From: Bacillota bacterium
Lineage (GTDB): Bacteria; Bacillota; Clostridia; Christensenellales; Aristaeellaceae
Direction of reading: 5' to 3'
DNA length: 54,963 nucleotides
Assembly (NCBI GenBank): GCA_023415145.1
Contig: JAEZLW010000095.1
Coordinates: 1 to 54,963 of the forward strand
The translations under genes and the position numbers were made by a program. The notes under the pieces were generated by a model, which saw only the letters and a program-made list of their open reading frames with translations, searched no databases and was not told where the DNA came from. Of the stretch, positions 7,776-16,319 are shown piece by piece (position 1 is the stretch's first letter; every line of letters starts with the position of its first letter).

Positions 7776-9068
7776 ATGAAACGTTTCCTTGTCATCCTTT
7801 TGCTTTCTGTCCTAATGCTGGGGATCCTACCCGCCAATGCCGAGCTGGCTACCGACACGAAAGCTGACCTTGTTTTCCAGACCTGGACCGTGGAAATCAA
7901 AGAAGTCATGGAGGCTCAACTGGCTGAGTTCAACAAGCTCTACCCCAACATCAATGTCAAATTCGAAATCCTTTCCTACAATGATTATTGGACAAAGATG
8001 CCTATCGCTATCGCTGGCGGGGCAGGTCCAGACATCTACATCATGACGCGCGCAAACTTTGACGCCTATGCACGGGCCGGGCAATGCTTGGACTTTACAG
8101 ATGAGCTGGATAGCTATCCCATGCTGAAGGAAGACTTTGCCGGCATGCTCCCCAACGCCGTATCCACTTATCAGTACCATGGCAGGCAAATGGGCGTGCC
8201 GCTGTCAGTGGAATCAACCGGTATCATTTACAACAAAAGCATCTTTGAAAAAGCAGGGCTGCCTCTGCCCTCCGACATTGAGGATACATGGACATGGGAT
8301 GACCTGAGGGAGATAGCGCAAAAGCTGACCGTACGGGAAGGCGATGAAACAAAGCAGTACGGGTACTATGTTCCTGCCAACCGTATGCCGGCGCTGGAAT
8401 ACATTTGGTCTACAGGCACTGAGCTTTTCAATGAGGACGGTACGGCAGCGATCTTTGCCAATGAACAGGGCATATCCGCGATGGAATTCTTGAATACCCT
8501 GATGAACACCGACAAGGTATCCCCGACCATCGCCTTCACACAATCGCAGACAGCCACTGACTTGTTCTTCTCCGGCCGCATTGCCATGATGAGCGTAAAC
8601 TGCGCCAATATCAGCGCTTTCCGCGGAATTACGGACTTTGGCTGGGACGTGGCCGAAATGCCCAAAAATCCAGCGACTGGCCTGCGTTATGCTTCCTCCA
8701 ACGTGCTGGGCTATATTGTTGGTCCCAATACGAAGAACAAGGAAGCCGCCCTCACACTGGTGGCATTCTTGGCCAGTGCTCCTATGCAGGGCATGTTCAG
8801 TGAAAAGGGTATCTATATCCCAGCCACCATTTCCGTGCAATCCCCTTACTTTGAGGGCAAGACTCCCGACAACATCAAAGCTTTCCAAAGGGCGCTGGAC
8901 TACACCAAGCCCCTGGCCTTCTCGGAATATTTGCCCTATCAGCAATTTATATCCATCTTCACCAACGCTCTGACCAATACATTCAACGGCGTCAATACGC
9001 CTGCAGAGGCACTGACTATTGCCCAGGACGAAATGAATACTGTCATCCAGGAGAATATGGAGAACTGA
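7776..9068 (+). CDS. Family 1 extracellular sugar-binding protein
   Basis: Secreted binding protein of 430 residues. A signal peptide covers residues 1-23 (MKR, hydrophobic core, PANA cleavage site); no lipobox Cys. The mature part has the family 1 look: FQTWTVEIKEVMEAQLAEFNKLYP near the start, AGGAGPDIYIM, an IIYNKSIFEKAGLP hinge segment and TWTWDDLREIA. A good AAAGGAGGT site precedes the ATG. It is transcribed with the metallo-hydrolase 51 bases upstream and precedes the permease gene. A strong stem-loop follows its stop codon. Confidence 0.9.
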   Translation: MKRFLVILLLSVLMLGILPANAELATDTKADLVFQTWTVEIKEVMEAQLAEFNKLYPNINVKFEILSYNDYWTKMPIAIAGGAGPDIYIMTRANFDAYARAGQCLDFTDELDSYPMLKEDFAGMLPNAVSTYQYHGRQMGVPLSVESTGIIYNKSIFEKAGLPLPSDIEDTWTWDDLREIAQKLTVREGDETKQYGYYVPANRMPALEYIWSTGTELFNEDGTAAIFANEQGISAMEFLNTLMNTDKVSPTIAFTQSQTATDLFFSGRIAMMSVNCANISAFRGITDFGWDVAEMPKNPATGLRYASSNVLGYIVGPNTKNKEAALTLVAFLASAPMQGMFSEKGIYIPATISVQSPYFEGKTPDNIKAFQRALDYTKPLAFSEYLPYQQFISIFTNALTNTFNGVNTPAEALTIAQDEMNTVIQENMEN

Positions 9069-9080
9069 TCTGTCTGCCGG

Positions 9081-9102
9081 CGTGGGGGAGATTTCCCCCA
9101 CG
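9081..9102 (+). promoter_or_regulatory. Intra-operon stem-loop after binding-protein gene
   Basis: CGTGGGGGA (9081-9089) pairs perfectly with TCCCCCACG (9094-9102) over a 4-base loop, with no T-run after it. It lies between the binding-protein and permease genes and probably protects the upstream mRNA end, giving more binding protein than permease. Confidence 0.6.
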
Positions 9103-9234
9103 TTCGGCACGTGGAACCCTGTTTTCATCAAGCCATAAATCAACAGCTTTTTGACCGCCTTCAGCAACCATTATACAATGTTGCATTCCGGCATCAGCTT
9201 TGTCCGCAACACCGTGTGCGAAAGAAGGACCCGC

Positions 9235-9975
9235 ATGAAGACGACTGTTAAGCAGGTTCAGCCAAAGCGCCTGCAGCTGGCCAGGCGGGAAGCAAGGGCC
9301 GGATGGCTCATGGCTTCCCCGTGGATTATCGGTTTCACTTTTTTTCTGCTCGCCCCCGTTCTGGTATCCTTATGGACCAGCTTTATGAATTACAGCCTGC
9401 TTTCCAAGCCCAAGTTCGCAGGTCTGAAAAACTTCGAAAAGCTGCTGAGCGATCCATTGGTGCTAAAATCCCTTTGGATCACATTGTATTACACGCTGCT
9501 TTCCGTACCGCTTACACTGGTGACTGGTTTTTTTCTGGCGCTTTTATTAAACCGCAAGATTCAAGGCCAAGCCTTCTTTCGTACAGTATACTACCTGCCC
9601 AGTATTTTAAATGGCGTGGCAGTCGGCCTGCTATGGCGGCAGGTGTTCAACCCGGACTTTGGTATCCTCAATTATGTCCTTAACCTTGTGTTTGCCGTGG
9701 GCAAGGTGGAATGGCTTAACGATCCTGATCTTGTGATACCAAGCCTTGTATTGGTATCCCTCTGGGGAGTGGGACGCACGATGGTGGTAAACCTGGCAGG
9801 CCTGCAAAGCATTCCCACAGCACTGTACGAATCGGCCGAGATAGACGGCTGTCCGGTATGGCGGCGGGTATGGAATATTACCATCCCCATGATGACGCCC
9901 ATTCTGTTCCTGAATCTGATCACCGGGCTCATCGGTGCATTCAGGCGAATCGCTTCATCAATGACGTTGCGGTAG
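9235..9975 (+). CDS. Sugar ABC permease (MalF type), 3' truncated
   Basis: Membrane permease matching the binding protein upstream. The start at ATG 9235 has AAGGA before it; the frame is open higher up without support. Residues 25-236 read as a normal permease: ASPWIIGFTFFLLAPVL first span, NRKIQGQAFFRTVYYLPSIL, and an EAA loop with EIDGCPVWRRVWNITIP. After LITGLIGAF the text changes abruptly, and the last ten or so codons to 9975 are antisense to a phosphohexomutase gene. About 60 residues and the last membrane span are missing compared with the family's usual 290-310, so it is probably non-functional. The second permease expected next is absent. Confidence 0.85.
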   Translation: MKTTVKQVQPKRLQLARREARAGWLMASPWIIGFTFFLLAPVLVSLWTSFMNYSLLSKPKFAGLKNFEKLLSDPLVLKSLWITLYYTLLSVPLTLVTGFFLALLLNRKIQGQAFFRTVYYLPSILNGVAVGLLWRQVFNPDFGILNYVLNLVFAVGKVEWLNDPDLVIPSLVLVSLWGVGRTMVVNLAGLQSIPTALYESAEIDGCPVWRRVWNITIPMMTPILFLNLITGLIGAFRRIASSMTLR

Positions 9976-10937
9976 CCGCGCTTGAAACGGTGATGATGTC
10001 CTCCCAATGCCTGAATGAAGGCATTAAGGCCCGATGAGGTCACCGAATCAGTGACGATGGTCTGCCCTTTTTGGGCTCGCAGCAGTATCGCGGAAATCAG
10101 CGCGATCAGCCTGTTTCGGTTGATCTCGTGACCCAGGTGGTCAACGACAGCCACGCGGTCGCAATCCGTATCAAAAATCACACCCAAGTCTGCGCGTAGT
10201 TCTTTGACGGCTTTGCATACCGAGGCCATGGCCTCTGCGTTTTCAGGGTTGGGCACATGGTTTGGAAACATCCCGTCGGGATCCAGAAACTGGCTTCCCC
10301 GGGTTTGTGCGCCAAGCTGCGACAGGAGTTTTTCATAAAACCCGCCCGCGCCGTTACCCGCGTCCACCACAACATGCAGTCCGAGCAAAGGTTGCTTTTC
10401 GCAGGTGCAAAGCCCTTTGCGTATCCACTCTGCGAGCAAATCGGCATACGTCGGGATAAATGCAGACTGAACAATTGTGCCTCCGCCCGCAAGAGAACAC
10501 ATATCCAGATGCTGTGCACGCTGAAGCAACTCTTTGATATCATTTCCGGATAATCCGCCTGAGCGCACAAAACACTTGATGCCGTTGAGCTGATACGGGT
10601 GATGGCTGGCGGTAATCATGACAGCGCCATCGGATTCAAAGCCTTCCGTAATCGTACTCATGTACATGGCCGGTGTCGTACATAAACCGAAATCGATTGC
10701 CTGCGCACCTGCCAATGCCAGGCCTTGGGCTGTTGCTGTCAGCAATTTCTCGCCGGTAATACGCGAATCGCGGCCCACCGAAACAACGATGTCCCGGACA
10801 GGTTTCTGCGTTTTGCAAGCAATCCAGTGAACGAACGCGGCACCTACATGCTTTGCTACCTCCGACGTCAGTACAGCGTACTCTCCAACCGCCACACCCC
10901 GGATATCACTTCCGCTCCTCAAAGCCATCCAATCCAT
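9672..10937 (-). CDS. Phosphomannomutase/phosphoglucomutase, truncated and read through into permease antisense
   Basis: Enzyme of the alpha-D-phosphohexomutase family that moves a phosphate between C1 and C6 of hexoses. Start at ATG 10937 with AGAGG upstream. Genuine residues 1-332 include RSGSDIRG, the catalytic serine loop ITASHHP, the metal loop DTDCDR and KRGYRNVIDEAIRLN. Beyond about 9,942 the frame runs through 90 codons that are the antisense of the permease. The substrate-binding E-x-SGH loop and the whole C-terminal domain are missing, so activity is unlikely. Full-length members have about 450-500 residues. Confidence 0.8.
   Translation of the reverse strand: MDWMALRSGSDIRGVAVGEYAVLTSEVAKHVGAAFVHWIACKTQKPVRDIVVSVGRDSRITGEKLLTATAQGLALAGAQAIDFGLCTTPAMYMSTITEGFESDGAVMITASHHPYQLNGIKCFVRSGGLSGNDIKELLQRAQHLDMCSLAGGGTIVQSAFIPTYADLLAEWIRKGLCTCEKQPLLGLHVVVDAGNGAGGFYEKLLSQLGAQTRGSQFLDPDGMFPNHVPNPENAEAMASVCKAVKELRADLGVIFDTDCDRVAVVDHLGHEINRNRLIALISAILLRAQKGQTIVTDSVTSSGLNAFIQALGGHHHRFKRGYRNVIDEAIRLNAPMSPVIRFRNRMGVIMGMVIFHTRRHTGQPSISADSYSAVGMLCRPARFTTIVRPTPQRDTNTRLGITRSGSLSHSTLPTANTRLRT
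9936..9946. other. Recombination or assembly junction truncating two genes
   Basis: Left of about 9,940 the plus strand encodes an ABC permease; right of it the minus strand encodes a phosphohexomutase. Each gene stops being recognisable at the same few bases (around GCATTCAGG), so the two are joined tail to tail with both 3' ends lost. The point is estimated from where the protein text changes and may be off by several bases. Confidence 0.75.
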
Positions 10938-11014
10938 GTTTCGCCTCTTTCCTGTCCTTTTGTATGCACATGTCACCTTCGTTTTGGGCAGCAGAAAAAG
11001 ACTGCACTGTGTGT

Positions 11015-11049
11015 TGCCAAAAGTGACAAATGCATTTGAACTTTTGGCA
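11015..11049. promoter_or_regulatory. Nested palindromes upstream of the phosphohexomutase gene
   Basis: TGCCAAAAGT (11015-11024) and ACTTTTGGCA (11040-11049) are perfect 10-base arms, and their loop holds the perfect palindrome CAAATGCATTTG (11027-11038). The element lies in the leader region of the minus-strand mutase gene and looks like an operator or cruciform. No clear promoter boxes were found beside it. The rest of 10,938-11,222 holds nothing I can name. Confidence 0.4.
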
Positions 11050-11222
11050 TGCAGGCAATATTGCAGTTATCATCTTATCTATTTGCTGCACGGAAACATG
11101 TGCCGCCGCGCAACCGTTTAAGGCAGGTGCACCGCCGGATTTCGGTCACATAAAAGCTTACCTGTGATAGGGATAAGCACATCCCCTGAAAACCGGCGGG
11201 TACGCCTGTATTGCGTATGTTG

Positions 11223-12173
11223 TTACTGCAGCTCGAAAATGCGCCTGTAATTGTCGTCTATCGTTTTCATCTCATCGGCAGTCAGCTCCCATTCGCCTGC
11301 CTTTGCGTTTTCAATGGCCATTTCAGGCGTTGTAGCGCCCATGAGCGCGCATGTAACGCCGGGCTGGGAGAGCACCCAGTTGATGGCAACCTCGGGGATA
11401 GCCGCGCCGCGCGCATCACCGATCTCTTTGAGTATGCGAAGCAGCTCCTGCGCCTTGCTCCAGCCCGGTTCTTCAAAGCAGTTGTAGAATCCAACGCGCT
11501 GCTCTTTGCCGCCAGCCGTCGGTTTTGCCATTTTCCCCGACAAAATGCCGCCGCCAAGGGCGCCATACGTTACGCAGCCGATGTTGTTGGCTTTGCAAAA
11601 CGCGATGACGCCGTTGTTCAGGCTTCTTTGGTCGAGCAGACTCAGCGGGGGTTGACAGCTCACAATGCCTGCGATTTCGATTCCGATTTTCATCTCTTCC
11701 GGAGAAAAGTTGGACACGCCGACTTCCCTGCAAAGGCCTTCCTTTTTCATTTTGGCAAGTTCATAAAGAGCGCCTTCGATTCCGTTGTTCGCATCCGGCC
11801 AATGAATCATATATAGATCAATATAGTCTGTTTGCAGACGCTTGAGGGACTGTTCCATTTCCCAGCGGACAAGTTTGGGAGACAGTGCTTTTATGTATTC
11901 GCCGGCTATGCGGTGGATGCCGCACTTTGTTGCCAGGCACACTTTTTCGCGTCTGCCTTGAATCGCTTTTCCGACTGCGATTTCCGATTCGAAATGCTGG
12001 CCGTATCCGGGGGCTGTATCGATCATGTTGATACCCGCGTCGATCGCCGCCTGAATCGCCTTGATTCCCAGGCCGACATCCACTTCACCGAAAAAATCGT
12101 TGCCCAGTGCCCATGTTCCCTGTCCGACAACCGATACGTCCAGACTGCTGTTTCCGAGTTTTTTGTAGCGCAT
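11223..12173 (-). CDS. Aldo/keto reductase
   Basis: NAD(P)H-dependent (alpha/beta)8-barrel oxidoreductase of 316 residues. The catalytic tetrad is visible: Asp and Tyr in MIDTAPGYG, Lys in LATKCG, His in YMIHWPD. GVSNFSPEEM and the C-terminal VLSQPGVTCALMGATTPE segment bind the cofactor. Start ATG 12173 has AAGGAG nearby. It is divergent from the ribose-type importer and both promoters carry matching palindromes, so it probably acts on the same sugar or its aldehyde product. Confidence 0.9.
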   Translation of the reverse strand: MRYKKLGNSSLDVSVVGQGTWALGNDFFGEVDVGLGIKAIQAAIDAGINMIDTAPGYGQHFESEIAVGKAIQGRREKVCLATKCGIHRIAGEYIKALSPKLVRWEMEQSLKRLQTDYIDLYMIHWPDANNGIEGALYELAKMKKEGLCREVGVSNFSPEEMKIGIEIAGIVSCQPPLSLLDQRSLNNGVIAFCKANNIGCVTYGALGGGILSGKMAKPTAGGKEQRVGFYNCFEEPGWSKAQELLRILKEIGDARGAAIPEVAINWVLSQPGVTCALMGATTPEMAIENAKAGEWELTADEMKTIDDNYRRIFELQ

Positions 12174-12279
12174 ACGATTACTCCTTATCCAATTTCTAGT
12201 TCTATGTTTTCATGTGTAAGTTGAGCCGATAGCCGGCTTAACCTGCGATGAAAACGAGTACGAAAACACTTGCAGCACT

Positions 12280-12308
12280 ATTTTGACACAATTCATGACA
12301 TATGTCAA
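12280..12308 (-). promoter_or_regulatory. Promoter of the aldo/keto reductase gene with operator palindrome
   Basis: On the minus strand TTGACA (12308-12303), 17-base spacer, CAAAAT (12285-12280). The perfect 12-base palindrome TGACATATGTCA (12296-12307) covers the -35 box. The leader to 12173 is about 100 bases. Confidence 0.6.
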
Positions 12309-12448
12309 TACACCAATATGTGCTGTTTGGAAACATGTTACGGGTTGTATGCCGAAGAATGAAATGGTATGCTAGGTGTAGATTCAATCGAAGTTTATAC
12401 AGACGGTCAGCAATGCCGGGGCCGGGCAAAAAATTTTTTCAAAAGCCA

Positions 12449-12477
12449 TTGACAAATGTCATAACACATGATAATTT
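12449..12477 (+). promoter_or_regulatory. Promoter of the sugar importer operon with operator palindrome
   Basis: TTGACA at 12449-12454, 17-base spacer, TAATTT at 12472-12477 (GATAAT at 12470 with 15 bases is an alternative). The inverted repeat TGACA-AA-TGTCA (12450-12461) sits on the -35 box, and a related half-matched copy, TGACAAATGCCA, lies at 12498-12509. Same geometry as on the divergent promoter. Confidence 0.6.
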
Positions 12478-12614
12478 GTTCTCAAAAGCAAAGTTCATGA
12501 CAAATGCCAATAGGGGATGTATGGAGTATCGTTTTACCTTGTCAGAAACAAGACGAGGTTTTAACCGGCTGTATGAGACCGGTTGAACATAAAAAATAAG
12601 GAGGATAGCCCAGG

Positions 12615-13673
12615 ATGAAAAAACTACTACTTGTCGCGATGAGTCTGGTGCTGGTGCTCTCAATGTTCGTTTCCCTAGGTTCGGCCGGCGAAGCTGCGAA
12701 AAGCACGGAGGGAATGAAGATCGCTTATTTCGTTTCCACGATGGCCAACGAATTCCATCAGGCGCGTGCGCAGGCTGCCATTACTTACGCGAAGGAAAAG
12801 TATGGCGCTGAAGTTACGATCCTCGATGGAAAAAGCGATGACAACACCATGATCAGCAACGTTGACTTGCTGGCCACCTCGGATTACGATGGCGTTTCGC
12901 TGCATGTTTGGGAACCCGAAGCGGTTTCGCCGCTGGTTAAGAATGCAATTGATGCGGGCATTGCGGTAACAACGTTCTTCAGTCCGTTGGGAGATACCGG
13001 CATTCCGGTATTCCGTTCAGATGAGGCAGGCGGCTCGTTTGCCATGGGCGCAAGCGCTGCAAAGCAGTGGGTTGCCGCGCATCCGGATCTTAAGATCGTG
13101 ACTGTTCAGTTTGGCTGGCCGGATCACACCGAAGTGAAGAGCGGCCGTACCGATCCGTTCGTGGCCGGCATCGAGAGCGTTGTTGGCGCTGGCAACTACA
13201 CAAACCTCGGCTGCATCGACTCCAAGGGCAGCGCGGACGCAACGAAAGAAGCCATGGCCAACATCCTGATCACCAACCCCGAGGTGAATATCATTTACTC
13301 CGAAGCCGGCGACCTTACCCCTGGCTGTATGGCAGCTCTGGTTGACGCCGGCAGGGGCGTGATGAAAGACGGCGCGCCGCTGACTGAGGTCGTGGCGAGC
13401 GTTGACTGCCCGCTGGGCGAGCTGAAGGATATCTACAATCCCAACAGCTCCCTGAAGATGTCGCTGGGCCTTCCGCCGATCCAGACGTCCGAGAAGATTA
13501 TCGACATCATTGTTGGCGTGTACCGCGGCGAAATCGCGCAGATTTCAGATCCCGCGGAAGAGCTGTTCGGGGACGTGTTCGTTGTAGACTACTACAACAT
13601 TAAGCTGCCTGAAGTGATTACGTGGTACAACGAGCAGTTCGGCACCAGCCTGACGGAATCCGACGTAATGTAA
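12615..13673 (+). CDS. Ribose-type sugar-binding protein (periplasmic-binding family 4)
   Basis: Secreted 352-residue binding protein of the RbsB/XylF-like class, recognised from KIAYFVSTMANEFHQARAQ at about residue 35, the ILDGKSDDNTMISNVDLLATSDYDGV region and VDCPLGELKDI in the hinge. A signal peptide covers residues 1-25 (MKK, hydrophobic core, LGSAGEA); no lipobox Cys. Start ATG 12615 is preceded by AAGGAGGAT. It is the first gene of the importer and is followed by a very strong stem-loop. Ligand unknown; the neighbours point to a pentose, pentulose or deoxy-sugar. Confidence 0.9.
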   Translation: MKKLLLVAMSLVLVLSMFVSLGSAGEAAKSTEGMKIAYFVSTMANEFHQARAQAAITYAKEKYGAEVTILDGKSDDNTMISNVDLLATSDYDGVSLHVWEPEAVSPLVKNAIDAGIAVTTFFSPLGDTGIPVFRSDEAGGSFAMGASAAKQWVAAHPDLKIVTVQFGWPDHTEVKSGRTDPFVAGIESVVGAGNYTNLGCIDSKGSADATKEAMANILITNPEVNIIYSEAGDLTPGCMAALVDAGRGVMKDGAPLTEVVASVDCPLGELKDIYNPNSSLKMSLGLPPIQTSEKIIDIIVGVYRGEIAQISDPAEELFGDVFVVDYYNIKLPEVITWYNEQFGTSLTESDVM

Positions 13674-13703
13674 CCAATGGTCATAACGACTTCCGAAAAA
13701 ATG

Positions 13704-13736
13704 CTTGGGAGGAGCCGGTTTTCGGCTCCTCCCAAG
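13704..13736 (+). promoter_or_regulatory. 14-bp intra-operon stem-loop after the binding-protein gene
   Basis: CTTGGGAGGAGCCG (13704-13717) pairs perfectly with CGGCTCCTCCCAAG (13723-13736) over a GTTTT loop. No T-run follows, so it is more likely an mRNA 3'-end stabiliser or partial terminator that lifts binding-protein levels above the rest of the operon. Confidence 0.7.
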
Positions 13737-13761
13737 TACTCACAGGATGGTGATAATATCA

Positions 13762-15252
13762 ATGGAAGAGTGCGTATTGCAAATCAAGAACCTGGTCAAG
13801 GATTTTCCGGGCGTCCGTGCTGTCAATGATGTAAGTTTCGATATCAAGTGCAATACGATTCATTGCCTTGTAGGCGAAAACGGTGCCGGGAAGTCTACAC
13901 TCATCAAAATACTGACGGGTGCTTACGAACGGACCGACGGCATTATTCTATTGAGTGGAAAAGAATACTGCGCAAGAAGCCCGAAAGAAGCAAGGGAAAA
14001 AGGCATCAGCACGCTGTTTCAGGAGCTTAACGTTGTAGACCAGCTTACTGTAGAACAAAACCTGACACTGGGCATTGAGGATTCGCGCTTCGGTTTTCTT
14101 AGGAAGACAGACAAAGTCAAAAATATTGTATCGGTGCTCAAAGAGCTTGAACCAAGCATTCATCCCAAGGAAAAGGTATCCAGGCTGAGCGTAGCAAAGA
14201 AACAGATTATAGAAATTGCAAAAGCGGTTGCGTCGCAGACGGATATCATCATTATGGATGAGCCGACGGCTGCGCTTTCTGAATCGGAAATATCACGATT
14301 GTTTACGATCATAAAAGGCCTGAAGGAAAGAGGCGTTACAGTCATCTATATTTCGCACAGATTGGATGAAATATTCACGCTGGGCGACTATGTTACGGTC
14401 ATGCGGGACGGGCAGCACGTAGACACAAAGCCCATTGCCCAGATCAAGAACCGCTCGGAACTTATCCGGATGATGATCGGCAAGACGGTCATCGAATCCT
14501 ATCAGCCCAAGGAAGAACAATTGAACGAAAAGCTGCTGGAACTGAAGTGTGTTTCCAACCATAAGCTCAATAACATATCCCTGACTGTCAACAAAGGTGA
14601 GATTGTCGGGTTCTACGGGCTTGTCGGCGCGGGGAAAACCGAGCTTGCGAGGGCTATTTACGGCGCTGATGATTACACGGGCGAAATACGTTTGAAGGGG
14701 CAGAAGCTTGGCTCAACACCTGAGAAAACCATTCGTGCGGGCGTTGCGCTTGTGCCGGAAGAACGCAGAACGCAAGGCTTGTTTACCTTGCTCACCATCA
14801 AGCACAACATTACCGTCATGAATATGAATAAGATATCCAGATATGGGCTGATCAATTCTGCCCAGGAACGGAATACCGCGAAGAATTACATCAAACAGCT
14901 CAACATCAAGACGGACACAATGGATAAGGAAACGTCCAAACTTTCGGGCGGCAACCAGCAAAAGATCGTGTTCTCCAAATGCCTGTTTGCCAATGCGGAC
15001 TTATTGATTTTAGACGAGCCGACGCGGGGGATCGACGTAGGTGCCAAAGCAGAGATTTATTCCATCGTTCGGGGACTGGCCAAAGAGGGAAAAACCATAT
15101 TGTTCTTTTCATCCGAATTGCCCGAAATACTGCATTCGTGTGACCGCATTTTCCTGCTGTATGAAGGCGATATCAAAGCAGAGCTACGTAACGGGGAGGG
15201 AATCGACACGCAGGATATCATGCATATCGTGACAGGGGGAGATGCCTCATGA
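13762..15252 (+). CDS. RbsA-type sugar ABC transporter ATPase (two ABC domains)
   Basis: Cytosolic ATPase of 496 residues with two tandem ABC domains, as in RbsA/MglA. Domain 1: Walker A GENGAGKST at residues 38-46, Q-loop FQELNVVDQLTVEQN, Walker B IIIMDEPTAAL. Domain 2: degenerate Walker A GLVGAGKTE near 286, signature LSGGNQQK, Walker B LLILDEPTRGIDVGAK. The ABC signature of domain 1 is weak (LSVAKKQ), as usual for this family. The open frame begins inside the stem-loop at 13705; the likely start is ATG 13762, which matches homologues (MEECVLQIKNLVKDFPGVRA). Confidence 0.93.
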   Translation: MEECVLQIKNLVKDFPGVRAVNDVSFDIKCNTIHCLVGENGAGKSTLIKILTGAYERTDGIILLSGKEYCARSPKEAREKGISTLFQELNVVDQLTVEQNLTLGIEDSRFGFLRKTDKVKNIVSVLKELEPSIHPKEKVSRLSVAKKQIIEIAKAVASQTDIIIMDEPTAALSESEISRLFTIIKGLKERGVTVIYISHRLDEIFTLGDYVTVMRDGQHVDTKPIAQIKNRSELIRMMIGKTVIESYQPKEEQLNEKLLELKCVSNHKLNNISLTVNKGEIVGFYGLVGAGKTELARAIYGADDYTGEIRLKGQKLGSTPEKTIRAGVALVPEERRTQGLFTLLTIKHNITVMNMNKISRYGLINSAQERNTAKNYIKQLNIKTDTMDKETSKLSGGNQQKIVFSKCLFANADLLILDEPTRGIDVGAKAEIYSIVRGLAKEGKTILFFSSELPEILHSCDRIFLLYEGDIKAELRNGEGIDTQDIMHIVTGGDAS

Positions 15253-16277
15253 AAAAGAATGCAGCGAAAATCATCAACCCTCCCATTTCCACGGGCAAGT
15301 TCAGCAATGAAACGTATCTGAATATGGTCATGTTTTTTGTCTTGATCGTGTTGTTCGGCTTGGGGAGCATTTTTATCAACAACTACTTTTCTATCGCTAC
15401 GGTGCTCAACATTATCGCAAACAACTGGTACATCGTTATTTTGGGTGTCGGTGTAACGTTCCTTTTGGTGTCAGGGCATTTTGATATGTCCATCGGCGGC
15501 ACTGTGGCAATGGCTGGGGTTTTGTCAGCGTTTTTTTGCCAGACGCAAAACGCAGGATTTTCGGAAATGGGAAGAGGGCTCAATCTTCCGTACGGCATTG
15601 CAATACTGCTTACACTGGCCTGCTGTTTGGTGATTGGTTTGATCAATGCGTTTTTTGTTGCGAAACTGCGCGTTGCTTCCATCATCGTTACACTGGGTAC
15701 GATGTTGATTGCGCGCGGTGTCGGACAGGTGGTTGCGATGGGTGCACAGCGCAGCGCCGGACTTCCGGATGTTTATGGTGTCATCGGGAACACGCCGATT
15801 ATCGGCCCGATCAAAATAGCGGCAGCCATCGCAGCGCTGCTGGTTCTGATCGCTTTGTTTCTGGAAAAGAAAACGGTGTTTGGGCGGCGAACGTATTTGA
15901 TAGGCGCAAACAGGGAAGCGGCGCGGCTTTCCGGCGTGAAGGTGGATCGGCATATCGCGCTGCTGTATATGCTGAGCTCGCTGCTTGCCGGCATCACGGG
16001 TATTTTGCTTGCGTCCGAAATGAAGGCGGGCATATCCACCCGCGGAACGGGATTTGAATTCAGCGCGCTGGTGGTAACACTTTTGGGCGGCGCAAGCATA
16101 AACGGCGGCATCGGATCGGTGCTGGGCATGGTGATCGGTGCGCTGATACTCGGCGTCGTGTCGTCCGCAGCGTACGGGATGCTGCTGCGGCCGGAATGGC
16201 AGTTCATTTTGTTAGCGATCGTTACGTTCCTGGCAATCATCGCGCAGCGCTATTTGCTCGACCGGCGCGGCAGATGA
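15249..16277 (+). CDS. RbsC-type sugar ABC permease 1
   Basis: Inner-membrane permease of 342 residues with about eight to ten hydrophobic segments. Family hallmarks are LLVSGHFDMSIGGTVAMAGVL, the NAFFVAKLRVASIIVTLGTM region, and the cytoplasmic loop FGRRTYLIGANREAARLSGV. The conserved LLGGASINGGIGSVLG segment lies near the end. Its ATG overlaps the ATPase stop (ATGA). It forms a heterodimer with the second permease to pass the sugar from the binding protein. Confidence 0.92.
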   Translation: MKKNAAKIINPPISTGKFSNETYLNMVMFFVLIVLFGLGSIFINNYFSIATVLNIIANNWYIVILGVGVTFLLVSGHFDMSIGGTVAMAGVLSAFFCQTQNAGFSEMGRGLNLPYGIAILLTLACCLVIGLINAFFVAKLRVASIIVTLGTMLIARGVGQVVAMGAQRSAGLPDVYGVIGNTPIIGPIKIAAAIAALLVLIALFLEKKTVFGRRTYLIGANREAARLSGVKVDRHIALLYMLSSLLAGITGILLASEMKAGISTRGTGFEFSALVVTLLGGASINGGIGSVLGMVIGALILGVVSSAAYGMLLRPEWQFILLAIVTFLAIIAQRYLLDRRGR

Positions 16278-16319
16278 TTGCGCTTAGATCATATGCATTG
16301 ACTCGAAAGGAATGAAACC

